Positions 26,453 to 34,832 are shown, counted from the first letter of the stretch. The stretch: 64,000 nucleotides of DNA from Phil1 sp964612925 (GCA_964612925.1 CAZTFU010000007.1:1-64000); one strand, 5' to 3'. Numbers and translations: made by a program. Notes: generated from the sequence alone by a model not told the origin.

Positions 26453-26488
26453 AAAAAATCCATGGGGAGACGGTTAATGTCTCCCCAT
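26453..26488 (-). terminator. Terminator whose loop contains the stop codon of the gene it ends
   Basis: On the minus strand ATGGGGAGAC pairs with GTCTCCCCAT around ATTAACC and is followed by GGATTTTTTT. The loop holds the TAA of the gene at 26474-26902, so the last four codons form the 5' arm. Confidence 0.75.
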
Positions 26489-26902
26489 CATATTACCCAG
26501 GAGCTGAGCAAGCATCATGGGATTCATGCCGCCCGATGATGGCTGAGAAAAGCCCTTGCCCATGCCCCCAAGCCCGCCGAGGAGCTGCATGAGCTGGTTC
26601 ATCGAACTCATGTTCGGTATGTTCTGCGGCGAAGCCTGTGTTTCGCGTTGCGGCGGAGCATACTGAGTCTGCTGAGCGGGGCGAGCGCAGGAAACAAGCG
26701 GAATATCCAGCATGGCCGCAATATGCTCCCGTTCACCCGGCGCAAGGAAGGGTTCCATTGCGCAGAGGTACTCTCCTGCGCGCTCGCGCCCCTGCTCATT
26801 GCGAATGCGGTAGGCCATTGTGTAGGCGGGCGAAGGTTGCGCCCCCTGCTGCGGCTGAGTGCGCTGTGAAAGCGGAATGGAGTTGTTCAGCGTGCGCTGC
26901 AT
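26474..26902 (-). CDS. Small Gln/Pro/Met-rich protein of unknown function
   Basis: A 142-residue soluble protein. I chose the ATG at 26902 because GGAGGG lies 7 nt upstream; the frame stays open to 27031 but would run into the neighbour's start. Residues 1-75 form a compact part (AYTMAYRIRNEQGRERAGEY, then FLAPGEREHIAAML) that looks helical. Then comes a Pro/Gln linker (QQTQYAPPQRETQASPQ) and a Gly/Met-rich tail with two related segments, MNQLMQLLGGLGGMGKG and MNPMMLAQLLGNMMGRH. The tail may self-associate or touch membrane. It is divergent from the small gene at 27031, 128 nt away. Confidence 0.7.
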   Translation of the reverse strand: MQRTLNNSIPLSQRTQPQQGAQPSPAYTMAYRIRNEQGRERAGEYLCAMEPFLAPGEREHIAAMLDIPLVSCARPAQQTQYAPPQRETQASPQNIPNMSSMNQLMQLLGGLGGMGKGFSQPSSGGMNPMMLAQLLGNMMGRH

Positions 26903-27030
26903 GGCATGACCCTCCGATAAACAAATAATCTCATCTGTTTCAATGTATGCATAAACGGCATTTTTTGAACCATGATGAACAATTGAATATACAGCATCAT
27001 ATAAATAGCTTGAAGGGAGATGATGCAACA

Positions 27031-27321
27031 ATGCGTGATTTGAAGGGCTTTGGCAAAAAGGAAGCGCAAGGGCCGAACTATGAAAGCATGGCGCAGGATG
27101 CGCTCAATACGGCCGACCCGCAGCAGCTGAAAAACATGGAGGATGCCGTGAACTACTACGGCGGCAAAAGTGAGGGTGAGCTTATGAGTGAGCTATTGCG
27201 CGGCAAGAGCAGCGGCCTTATAGATGAGGCTCAGCTTAACGATGTAGCCGCCCGCATTGCGCCAATGCTGACGGGCGAACAGCTTGCGCGGTTGAACGCC
27301 GTTCTTGACAGGCTGAGGTGA
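27031..27321 (+). CDS. Small helical protein of unknown function
   Basis: A 96-residue charged protein, mostly alpha-helical by eye, without signal or cysteine. It has LKNMEDAVNYYGGKSEGELMSELLRGKSSGLIDE in the middle and a C-terminal ARIAPMLTGEQLARLNAVLD. I took the ATG at 27031 with AGGGAG upstream, not the earlier one at 26947. Its C-terminal part (an acidic turn followed by IAPML and a helix) echoes AAMLDIPL of the divergent neighbour only faintly. A terminator-like hairpin follows. Confidence 0.65.
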   Translation: MRDLKGFGKKEAQGPNYESMAQDALNTADPQQLKNMEDAVNYYGGKSEGELMSELLRGKSSGLIDEAQLNDVAARIAPMLTGEQLARLNAVLDRLR

Positions 27322-27347
27322 CAAAAAAGCGAATACCCATCCCAATG

Positions 27348-27374
27348 GCAGTCAATAAATGTTGACTGCTTTAT
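27348..27374 (+). terminator. Intrinsic terminator
   Basis: GCAGTCAA (27348-27355) pairs with TTGACTGC (27362-27369), followed by a short TTTAT. The T-run is weak. Confidence 0.6.
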
Positions 27375-27378
27375 GTTG

Positions 27379-27421
27379 TTAACAAATTGTTTACACATTT
27401 TGCCTGTATATATGCTATAAT
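27379..27421 (+). promoter_or_regulatory. Activator-type promoter of the first lipoprotein pair
   Basis: TTAACAAATTGTTTA (27379-27393) is a near-perfect palindrome. TATAAT lies at 27416-27421 in a TGCTATAAT extended context, predicting a start near 27428. The palindrome centre is then at about -42, where class II activators of the CRP/FNR/PrfA type bind, and no good -35 box is present. The same arrangement occurs at 48709-48752 and, on minus, at 56067-56110. Confidence 0.65.
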
Positions 27422-27427
27422 ACAATA

Positions 27428-27603
27428 ATACAATTGAGCCAAGATTATTTGGCGGTTTCTCCATTTACTAATTGACCTTTGACCAAAAAACAGGGGGTGT
27501 TTCCATTGGGCAGGTAAGGTGACGCTTTAGCTAAAGCGAAAATACCGTAGTTTGAAGTGAATAACAAAAGAAAAGACCACACGAACGAATGAGGGACGTT
27601 AAC
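27428..27603 (+). promoter_or_regulatory. Long leader with conserved block, upstream of lipoprotein genes
   Basis: About 176 nt. A first hairpin pairs GCCAA (27438-27442) with TTGGC (27449-27453). A 26-nt block at 27493-27518 containing GTTTCCATTGGGCAG matches 48814-48839 at 24 of 26 positions. A second hairpin, the perfect palindrome CGCTTTAGCTAAAGCG, follows at 27523-27538. The function is unknown. I do not recognise it as a riboswitch class I know. Confidence 0.55.
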
Positions 27604-28683
27604 ATGAAAACACTCACCACTTTTATCTCAATGTTGCTTTGTATGCTAATGCTTTGTTCCTGTGCACCCACGGTAGAAAACGTACCCGATGTCACCGCCG
27701 AACCCACGACTATGCCCGTGCTCGAAGAAACCGCCGAACCCACGGTTGCGCCTATAATCGAGGAAACCGTTGAACCCACGGCTGAAGAAACGGTTGAGCC
27801 GTCTATTACACCTGCGGAAGCGACTGCTGAGCCTGTCGCAGAACCCGAACCGACCAATGAATCCGCCGAAGAACTGAAAAAACGAATAGAAAGCGAAGAA
27901 GAATACATGCGCGAAGCATGGCTTGACTTTGAAGAGCTTTTGTATGATAAGGGCTATGTTGCGGCCTACCCCGAGTGGTATTCCGTTGAATATGTGGAGA
28001 ATGTCCTGCCCGAGGCTATAGATGTTATCAAAACCATGATGCCGTATATTTCATACGCAACCGCTTATTTGCCAAAATATGAAGTAAACCCCGGATGGGG
28101 AAATCCCGATTGCTATCCTAATGCGAATGAGTATACGGACAAAGAGCGCGTTGCCATGGTAATGACAATTGCAACATATACCCGCGCGATAAATAACCCG
28201 AATATCGAAAAGAGAACCAGACTGTTAGCCGCCGACCTTGTGGTGAACGAGGATATGGTGCGCGATATTACAAAGGTATGCTTTGCGGATTACACCGATG
28301 ATATGCCGCTTTTTGACCCTGCGGATAACAGCAGAGATCTCCCTATTGATATGCGTTATGAGAACGGAGAATACCTTATAGAGGTCGACTACTTTTATGA
28401 CCCCAATGAATATGCAAACGCACAAAAAACAACAAGCAAGACATACAACGGCGGAACGCTTTTGATAAAGGACATGAATTATATTACCGATGACCCTGAC
28501 GGCAAAAACAGATTTGAAATGCACTATCTTGTATTGCCTGATACTACTCATATGGACGGTATAGCATGGACGTATGTATGCCTTGTGAAAAATGACAAGC
28601 CCGACAACCTTGGCCTGAACTGGCGAATTGAAAAGGCGGTAAAGATGCCTACGCTTGATACGGGGTACAAACTCAGCGAATAA
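27604..28683 (+). CDS. Stalked lipoprotein, paralogue A
   Basis: A 359-residue lipoprotein with lipobox LCSC, so the mature chain begins at C20. Residues about 25-95 are a Thr/Pro/Glu-rich stalk (repeats like EETVEPTAEETVEPS) that would lift the domain through the wall. The globular domain from about residue 100 carries a central VCFADYTDDMPLFD and a C-terminal LVKNDKPDNLGLNWRIEKAV, both shared with the genes at 28720, 53770 and 54837. The start at 27604 has GAGGG upstream. I recognise no catalytic motif. It is co-transcribed with the next gene. Confidence 0.8.
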   Translation: MKTLTTFISMLLCMLMLCSCAPTVENVPDVTAEPTTMPVLEETAEPTVAPIIEETVEPTAEETVEPSITPAEATAEPVAEPEPTNESAEELKKRIESEEEYMREAWLDFEELLYDKGYVAAYPEWYSVEYVENVLPEAIDVIKTMMPYISYATAYLPKYEVNPGWGNPDCYPNANEYTDKERVAMVMTIATYTRAINNPNIEKRTRLLAADLVVNEDMVRDITKVCFADYTDDMPLFDPADNSRDLPIDMRYENGEYLIEVDYFYDPNEYANAQKTTSKTYNGGTLLIKDMNYITDDPDGKNRFEMHYLVLPDTTHMDGIAWTYVCLVKNDKPDNLGLNWRIEKAVKMPTLDTGYKLSE

Positions 28684-28719
28684 CACCATTAAACCGATTA
28701 ACATTAGGAGGGAACAACA

Positions 28720-29688
28720 GTGAAAAAGCTCACTACATTTATCTCACTCTTGCTTTGCATGGTAATGCTTTGTTCCTGTGCGCCATCGGTAGAGCATGTA
28801 TCCGACAAAATACGGGAGGATAACGCGAACCCGACTGCCGAAGTCGCACAGCCGAGCGAGGAGATAAATACCGAACCCGATGAGATCGAGGAAGAGCCCG
28901 TGTACTATCTTGAATCGGGCAAAACGCCAAATGCCGCACAGCAACAGCGGGATGCGGAGCTTATAAAGGAAGATTGGCGGGAAATATGGGATATAGTCTA
29001 CAAATACGATTGGACAACGTTTGCCTCATCCGGATATGTGTCCTATTATCTTGAGGATTCGGCGGACACGTTCTTCCCAAACGTAAAAAGTGCGCTTGAC
29101 GAAATGATACCGTATATTGAGGCGGTGCTTGACCCCATGTGGCAGTATGTTACAACGCCCATACAGCAAAAGCCCTTGGTTGATAAAACCACGGTGAACG
29201 AGGTCGATGTCACAAAAGAGGAATACGTCCGTCAGGTGCTGTGGGCGGCAGTCAACAGCCAAGGCGCGAACCACAAGGATGCTAAGCGAGGCCCGCTTTC
29301 CGCAGTTACACTGCCCGAGAGCACGTTAAGTGATTTTATGCGCATCTGCTTTATTGATTATGCGGACGATGTGGCGATACCGAGCCTTGAGGAATACGCA
29401 ACATATTCGGGTGGCGAATATAAGTTTATGTCGGGCGCTTGGCAGTCGCGTTATCATTATGCCGTTACGGATATACAGCGAGTTTCACTTGATGAGTTTG
29501 ATGGGCAATATGTCTTAAGATTGCAGATAGTGGGCTTTGAAGAGCCTGACCTATGCGATGCAACCGTTTGGCGTGTATTCTTGATTAAAAATGCTGAGAC
29601 GGATGCACTTGGCACAAACTGGCGCATAGGCAAAATCGTGCGCGTGGCCGAATTTGATTCGGGGCTGTATGATGAGGATATCGGCTGA
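28720..29688 (+). CDS. Stalked lipoprotein, paralogue B
   Basis: A 322-residue lipoprotein; the signal LTTFISLLLCMVMLCSC nearly repeats that of its neighbour, so the two arose by tandem duplication. The stalk is shorter (about residues 25-55, Glu/Pro-rich). The globular domain has ICFIDYADDVAIPS and a C-terminal LIKNAETDALGTNWRIGKIV, the diverged versions of the shared motifs. It starts 36 nt after paralogue A with TAGGAGG. Function unknown. Confidence 0.8.
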   Translation: MKKLTTFISLLLCMVMLCSCAPSVEHVSDKIREDNANPTAEVAQPSEEINTEPDEIEEEPVYYLESGKTPNAAQQQRDAELIKEDWREIWDIVYKYDWTTFASSGYVSYYLEDSADTFFPNVKSALDEMIPYIEAVLDPMWQYVTTPIQQKPLVDKTTVNEVDVTKEEYVRQVLWAAVNSQGANHKDAKRGPLSAVTLPESTLSDFMRICFIDYADDVAIPSLEEYATYSGGEYKFMSGAWQSRYHYAVTDIQRVSLDEFDGQYVLRLQIVGFEEPDLCDATVWRVFLIKNAETDALGTNWRIGKIVRVAEFDSGLYDEDIG

Positions 29689-29722
29689 TAGTCACGCAAC
29701 AAAATATTAAGAATCAACACTT

Positions 29723-29753
29723 ACAGCGGGCAGGGATGACCTATGCCCGCTGT
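29723..29753. terminator. Hairpin between convergent genes
   Basis: ACAGCGGGCA (29723-29732) pairs with TGCCCGCTGT (29744-29753). It lies between the lipoprotein gene and the GNAT gene, and the GNAT stop codon (29741-29743) falls in the loop. T-runs on both sides are poor. Confidence 0.6.
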
Positions 29754-30268
29754 AGCTTTAGTGTGTAACAGTAAAAGTCCGTTTCGAACACAAAGGTTCT
29801 GCCGCAACGGATGTAGCCGAGATTTTCGTATATCTTCAGTGCTTTTTCGTTATCCGTTGCCACAAGCAACCATGTGCTGTCCGCTCCGCGCTGTGCGGCC
29901 TCACGCGCGGCATTGCGCATCATAAGCGATGCTATGCCCTGCCGTCTGTAGTCGGAGTCAACGCAAAGGCGGCAAAGCATGCACGGCTTGCGGCTTTCGG
30001 GCCAATTTGCGCCCGGGGAGGCAACAACATCATCAAATTCGGCCTCGTTAAAGCAGGCGACAATAATCGAAACAAGCTTATTATCCATAAAAAAGCCGAA
30101 AAGCTCGCCCGCTTCGGCATCTTCACGGAATATGGTCTCGTTCGGGTAATTCTCGTCCCAGTGGTCAAAGCCCGCCGCCTTAACAGTATCCGCAAGGGCA
30201 ACGGCAAGGTGGGCCTCATCTACTCTTAATGCACGAAAAACTCCCATATTCAAATCCAACGGTTTCAT
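29741..30268 (-). CDS. GNAT-family N-acetyltransferase
   Basis: A 175-residue single-domain enzyme using acetyl-CoA. The acetyl-CoA loop is seen as LCVDSDYRRQGIASLMMRNA (about residues 100-120), with the following AARGADSTWLLV-like strand and the C-terminal NEKALKIYENLGYIRCGRTF. The substrate is unknown. The start is uncertain: ATG at 30268 has AGGGG almost touching it, and a second ATG at 30247 has no site. Convergent with the lipoprotein pair. Confidence 0.88.
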   Translation of the reverse strand: MKPLDLNMGVFRALRVDEAHLAVALADTVKAAGFDHWDENYPNETIFREDAEAGELFGFFMDNKLVSIIVACFNEAEFDDVVASPGANWPESRKPCMLCRLCVDSDYRRQGIASLMMRNAAREAAQRGADSTWLLVATDNEKALKIYENLGYIRCGRTFVFETDFYCYTLKLQRA

Positions 30269-30334
30269 CCCCTTTATTTACAAAAAATACACAGTGTTTA
30301 TTCGCCGTTTGGGTCGTTTTTCCTGCCGCGCGCG

Positions 30335-30363
30335 TTGTTAGAAGGAACGGGATGTGATATACT
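30335..30363 (+). promoter_or_regulatory. Strong promoter placed immediately before a start codon
   Basis: TTGTTA (30335-30340), 17-nt spacer, TATACT (30358-30363). The predicted start is near 30370, one base before the ATG at 30371, which would make the transcript leaderless. Confidence 0.65.
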
Positions 30364-30370
30364 TTCACCT

Positions 30371-31750
30371 ATGGAAAAGAAATGGCAGCTATGGGCGGGC
30401 ATAGCTTCGGCTTCGCTCGTTTCAATATTGTTTATATGGAGAAGCTTTACGGTACAGCAAACCGTGCTCGGACTGTGCGTTGGCGGCATAATGGCGGCGC
30501 TGTTCGCGGCACTGCTTGTCGTGCTGTGTATGCGCCCATTTGACGCGCTCAATGGCGGCGAACTGAGGGCGGACGATATGATAGGCGCAAGGAACCTTAG
30601 ATGCGCAAAAAGGCACCCGTGGGGCGAAATAACCCTGTTTGTGCTGCTTTCGCGCATGGCGGTGCTTGTTGCGGGATATTTGCTTTATCGCTATGGCGGG
30701 GAGTATTACCCCGGCGGGCTTTGGAATACGCTTGAGGATGTGTGGGTACACAGCGATTCTGCAAGCTACCTCGGTATTGCCGAGCGTTGGTACGTTACGG
30801 AAGGCGACCCGCGCTTCCACATAGTTTTCTTCCCGTTTTACCCGTGTGTTATATGGCTTTTCAATCTGATAGTCAATAATACGCTTGTAAGTGCAATGCT
30901 TGTTTCAACGCTTGCATCCATAGCGGCCGCAATATTCATATATGAGGCGGCGGCCGTTGATATGCAGAGGGATGCTGCGTTGCGCGCCGTAAAGTATATG
31001 TTCGTGTTCCCTGCGGCGTTCTTCCTGACCGCACCCATGAGCGAGGCACTTTTTATAATGCTCAGTGCGCTATCCGTTTACCTTACGCGGAGAAAAAAAT
31101 ATTTTTGGGCATGTATAGCGGCGGCACTGTCGGGCTTTACGCGCTCGGTGGGCGGGCTACTTATTGTCTTTATTGCCTGGGAAATAATAGAAGATATCAT
31201 AAATGCGTGTCGCGCGGGCACGATAAAGCAGGAAAAACGCTCCATTATACGCAACGCACTTTGCCTTTTGGCGGTGCCGCTCGGCCTTATCGGGTATCTA
31301 TACATAAACTATGCCGTGACGGGCGATGCATTCAAGTTCATGCAATATCAAAGCGAGCATTGGTCGCAGGGGTTCGGCTTCTTCTTCGAATCGGCCGCAA
31401 CGCAGGCGGACTACGCCGCGCTCACCGTGCAAAGCGGGAATGCGGGTATGCTTGCGGGGCTGTGGATACCCAATCTTGCCGCAAGCCTTGCATCGCTTAC
31501 AATAATGCTCCTTGGCGCAAAGAAGTTGAGACCCTCTTACACTGTGTACTTTATCGCCTATTTTGCGGTAACGTGCGGTGCAACGTGGCTTTTAAGCTCC
31601 CCAAGATACCTAACGGCCTGCCTGCCGCTCTGCTTTAGCGTGGCTCAGCTTACCGAGGAGCGTAAGAGCGATGCCGCAGTAACGGCAGTATTCGTGCTGT
31701 TGCAGGCAGTTTATCTGTATTTCTATGTGAATGGGGTATATGTTTATTAA
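30371..31750 (+). CDS. PIG-V-like integral membrane mannosyltransferase
   Basis: A 459-residue protein with about ten transmembrane helices. The first external loop contains WVHSDSASYLGIAERWY and is followed by FFPFYPC, the features of the Mannosyl_trans2/PIG-V family, which moves a sugar from a lipid carrier onto an extracytoplasmic acceptor. Here the acceptor could be a lipid-linked or protein glycan; nothing nearby decides. The ATG at 30371 has no Shine-Dalgarno sequence, in contrast to nearly every other gene in the window. The frame extends to a TTG at 30335, but that codon overlaps the -35 box. Confidence 0.8.
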   Translation: MEKKWQLWAGIASASLVSILFIWRSFTVQQTVLGLCVGGIMAALFAALLVVLCMRPFDALNGGELRADDMIGARNLRCAKRHPWGEITLFVLLSRMAVLVAGYLLYRYGGEYYPGGLWNTLEDVWVHSDSASYLGIAERWYVTEGDPRFHIVFFPFYPCVIWLFNLIVNNTLVSAMLVSTLASIAAAIFIYEAAAVDMQRDAALRAVKYMFVFPAAFFLTAPMSEALFIMLSALSVYLTRRKKYFWACIAAALSGFTRSVGGLLIVFIAWEIIEDIINACRAGTIKQEKRSIIRNALCLLAVPLGLIGYLYINYAVTGDAFKFMQYQSEHWSQGFGFFFESAATQADYAALTVQSGNAGMLAGLWIPNLAASLASLTIMLLGAKKLRPSYTVYFIAYFAVTCGATWLLSSPRYLTACLPLCFSVAQLTEERKSDAAVTAVFVLLQAVYLYFYVNGVYVY

Positions 31751-31768
31751 AAAATGCGGCATTTAGAC

Positions 31769-31797
31769 TTGCATTATATCGAAAATAGTTGTACTAT
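31769..31797 (+). promoter_or_regulatory. Promoter of the DUF1846 gene
   Basis: TTGCAT (31769-31774), 17-nt spacer, TACTAT (31792-31797). Downstream, at about 31809-31837, ATCGGAAGC pairs with GCTTCCGAT and is followed by TGTTATTTT. This terminator-like hairpin lies in the leader, between the promoter and the gene. Confidence 0.55.
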
Positions 31798-31905
31798 GAA
31801 CAAGGCGCACATCGGAAGCAGGCTAAGCCCGCTTCCGATTGTTATTTTAATCTGTCGGTTGATGCGGGCCCGAAATACCACTACGCAGGAGCTTTGGAGG
31901 AACAC

Positions 31906-33387
31906 ATGAAGCAGGGATTTGATAACGCTAAGTACCTTTCTATGCAATCGGAACACATTTTAAGCCGCATAGACCAGTTCGGCGGCAAGCTGTACCTTGA
32001 ATTCGGCGGCAAACTTTTTGATGATTACCATGCTTCCCGCGTACTGCCGGGCTTTGAGCCTGACAGCAAGGTGCGCATGCTCATGCAGCTTAAAGACAAG
32101 GCGGAGATAGTTATCGCCATAAACGCATCCGACATTGAGAAGAATAAGGTGCGCGGCGATCTCGGTATAACGTATGATCTTGATGTATTAAGGCTTATTG
32201 ATGCATTCCGTGCGATAGGGCTCTATGTGGGCAGCGTGGTGCTTACGCAATACCGCGGCCAATCCGTGGCGGATGCGTTTATGCAGCGGCTTGAAGGGCT
32301 TGGCGTGCGCGTATATAAGCATTACCCGATAGAGGGGTACCCGAGCAATGTTGAGCTTATAGTAAGCCCCAACGGATACGGTCGTGACGAATACATCGAA
32401 ACCAGCCGCCCGCTTATAGTTGTCACCGCACCCGGCCCCGGCAGCGGAAAAATGGCAGTATGCCTGAGTCAGCTTTACCATGAGCATCAGCGCGGCGTGT
32501 GCGCGGGCTATGCAAAGTTTGAAACGTTCCCGATATGGAACCTGCCGCTGAAGCACCCCGTAAACCTTGCATATGAGGCTGCCACCGCTGATTTGAACGA
32601 CGTTAATATGATAGACCCGTTCCACCTTGAGGCATACGGCAAAACCACCGTAAACTATAATAGGGATGTTGAGATATTCCCCGTATTGTCCGCCATATTT
32701 AAGGAGATATACGGCGAGTGCCCGTACAAATCGCCAACGGATATGGGCGTTAATATGGTGGGCTGTTGCATAACCGATGATGAAGTGTGCTGTGAAGCAT
32801 CAAAGCAGGAGATAATTCGCCGCTATTATGCGGGGCTTTGCCAACATCGTCAGGGCATGGGGGAGGATACTACCGTGCAGAAGCTTAGATCCCTTATGAA
32901 TCAGGCGGGCCTTACCGAGGCGGACAGACCCGTTGTGGCAAAGTGTATAGAAAAGGCGGAGCTTACAGCGCAGCCCGCGGCGGCATTACAGCTTGCGGAC
33001 GGCCGCATAATAACGGGCAAAACATCCGACTTGCTCGGAGCAAGTGCGGCACTGATACTCAATGCGCTTAAAGCACTTGGTGGCATAAAGGATGACATAC
33101 ACCTTATCTCCCCGATAATAATAGGGCCCATACAGGACCTTAAAATAAAGCATCTCGGCAACCACAACCCGCGCTTGCACACGGATGAAATTCTCATTGC
33201 CCTTTCAATATGCGCCGCAACCAATCCCACGGCTGACCTTGCAATGCGCCAACTGCCAAAGCTTAGAGGGTGTGAGGCTCATTCATCGGTAATTCTTTCG
33301 GGCGTGGACATGGCAACGTTCAGAAAGCTCGGTGTGAACCTTACATGTGAGCCGAAGTACCAGTCCAAAAAGCTGTATCACAAATAA
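31906..33387 (+). CDS. DUF1846 (UPF0371) family protein
   Basis: A 493-residue cytoplasmic protein. It opens KQGFDNAKYLSMQSEHILSR, the standard start of the family, and contains a P-loop-like VTAPGPGSGKMAVCLSQLYH near residue 205. Structures of the family suggest a nucleotide-binding enzyme, but the reaction is not established to my knowledge. The ATG at 31906 follows TTGGAGG; the open frame from 31789 is leader. Probably a single-gene unit. Confidence 0.92.
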   Translation: MKQGFDNAKYLSMQSEHILSRIDQFGGKLYLEFGGKLFDDYHASRVLPGFEPDSKVRMLMQLKDKAEIVIAINASDIEKNKVRGDLGITYDLDVLRLIDAFRAIGLYVGSVVLTQYRGQSVADAFMQRLEGLGVRVYKHYPIEGYPSNVELIVSPNGYGRDEYIETSRPLIVVTAPGPGSGKMAVCLSQLYHEHQRGVCAGYAKFETFPIWNLPLKHPVNLAYEAATADLNDVNMIDPFHLEAYGKTTVNYNRDVEIFPVLSAIFKEIYGECPYKSPTDMGVNMVGCCITDDEVCCEASKQEIIRRYYAGLCQHRQGMGEDTTVQKLRSLMNQAGLTEADRPVVAKCIEKAELTAQPAAALQLADGRIITGKTSDLLGASAALILNALKALGGIKDDIHLISPIIIGPIQDLKIKHLGNHNPRLHTDEILIALSICAATNPTADLAMRQLPKLRGCEAHSSVILSGVDMATFRKLGVNLTCEPKYQSKKLYHK

Positions 33388-33473
33388 TATATAGATTATT
33401 TAACAATATTGCCATTACTTTTGGCTCGTTTTATGGTATGCTATCAGTAAAGGTTGGTGAATGAGCTACGGAC

Positions 33474-33929
33474 ATGAACGTGTTGTTTTTCCTTAGGCCG
33501 AAGGTAACAACGGCCTACATATTTTACGATAATACCCTCAGACAGGGCCTTGAAAAGCTGAGACATTACGGCTATACCGCCATTCCCGTAATAGATAGAG
33601 AGGGCAAGTATATGGGCACCGTTACGGAGGGCGACTTCCTTTGGAAGCTTACGGATGAATCCGCGTGGGACAATCGCGCACAGGAACGGCTTTATGTTAA
33701 GGATATTCTGAAGAAGGGGCGCAACAAGGCCGTCAATATAAATGCATCGCTTGAGGATCTTTTTGTTATGGCACAGAACCAGAACTTTGTGCCTGTTACG
33801 GATGATATAGGCTCCTTTATCGGCATTGTTACTCGCAGGGATATATTGCAGTATTATTATAAGCTTACCCATCCCGAAATCGAGTCGGAGCAGACAAAGC
33901 CGCAAAGCACGGCGGAAGGAGCGCAATAA
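33474..33929 (+). CDS. CBS-domain protein
   Basis: A 151-residue protein made almost entirely of a CBS pair: the first around residues 10-60 (GYTAIPVIDREGKYMGTVTEGDFL), the second around 75-130 (NFVPVTDDIGSFIGIVTRRDIL). Such pairs bind adenosyl ligands and sense energy state. The ribosome binding site is poor (GGAC). The next gene starts one base after the stop, so it is translationally linked to the radical SAM gene. Confidence 0.88.
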   Translation: MNVLFFLRPKVTTAYIFYDNTLRQGLEKLRHYGYTAIPVIDREGKYMGTVTEGDFLWKLTDESAWDNRAQERLYVKDILKKGRNKAVNINASLEDLFVMAQNQNFVPVTDDIGSFIGIVTRRDILQYYYKLTHPEIESEQTKPQSTAEGAQ

Positions 33930-34805
33930 TTGGGCGATTTTTATGAGGGGCGTATATTTCGCCCACCAAGTGAGGCGTACAGCCTTATAGTACAATCTAC
34001 CATAGGGTGCAGCCACAACCGCTGCACCTTTTGCACCATGTACAAGGAAAAGCGATTCAGGCTGAGGAGCGTGGCCGACGTTATAGCAGACCTTGAGCGC
34101 GCACGCGGCTTTGCACCGAGAATACCGCGCATATTCCTTGCCGATGGCGATGCGTTTATACGCAAAGCAGAGGATCAGCTTGAAATAATGGCGGCGATAC
34201 GGCGCATTTTCTCCGAATGTGAAAGGGTGAGCATGTACGCTTCGCCAAAAAGCATACTTACGAAAACCGATGATGAACTCAGTGCGCTTCATGCTTCGGG
34301 CATAGGGCTGTTGTACATGGGACTTGAATCGGGCAGTGACGGCGTGCTTGCGGCGGTGAACAAGGGCGCAACCGCGGCGGAAATAGTGCTTGCGGGTCAG
34401 AGAGCGAAAAAGGCGGGCTTTGCGCTTTCGCTTACGGCGATACTCGGCCTTGCGGGTGAAGAGGGCAGTTGTGAACATGCCATTGCCACGGCCAAGGCCG
34501 TAAGCGATATGAAGCCCGATTATTTCGGACTGCTTTCGCTTATGCTCGAACCGGGCTGTCCCATGTATGATGAATATTCGGCCGGAAGGCTGAAACCGAT
34601 AGGCCCTGCCGTTGCTTTGAGCGAATGCGGCACAATGCTTGAAAACATGGATAGCGAGGGTACGGTTTTTCGCGCAAATCACGCATCAAACTATATCGAT
34701 CTTCGCGGCACGCTGAATAAGGATACGCCGCGTATGCTGAACCAAATAAGGCGTGCACTGAACGGAAACGCTCCCATAAAGGCCGAGGAATGGCGTAGAC
34801 TATAG
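33930..34805 (+). CDS. Radical SAM protein with CX4CX2C cluster motif
   Basis: A 291-residue enzyme using a [4Fe-4S] cluster to cleave S-adenosylmethionine. The cluster cysteines are C27, C32 and C35 in TIGCSHNRCTFCTMYK. The CX4CX2C spacing differs from the canonical CX3CX2C but is usual in this Elp3-like subfamily of anaerobes. The rest is a TIM-barrel with YMGLESGSDGVL. The reaction is unknown. It starts at TTG (33930), 8 nt after AAGGAG and directly after the CBS stop. A hairpin terminator follows. Confidence 0.87.
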   Translation: MGDFYEGRIFRPPSEAYSLIVQSTIGCSHNRCTFCTMYKEKRFRLRSVADVIADLERARGFAPRIPRIFLADGDAFIRKAEDQLEIMAAIRRIFSECERVSMYASPKSILTKTDDELSALHASGIGLLYMGLESGSDGVLAAVNKGATAAEIVLAGQRAKKAGFALSLTAILGLAGEEGSCEHAIATAKAVSDMKPDYFGLLSLMLEPGCPMYDEYSAGRLKPIGPAVALSECGTMLENMDSEGTVFRANHASNYIDLRGTLNKDTPRMLNQIRRALNGNAPIKAEEWRRL

Positions 34806-34832
34806 CTTGACAAAACGAATCGGAAAAACAAT

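Noticed and set aside
27428..27603. The lipoprotein leader as a c-di-GMP or c-di-AMP riboswitch
   Set aside because: The conserved cores of those classes, as I know them, are not present; only the local 26-nt block is shared.
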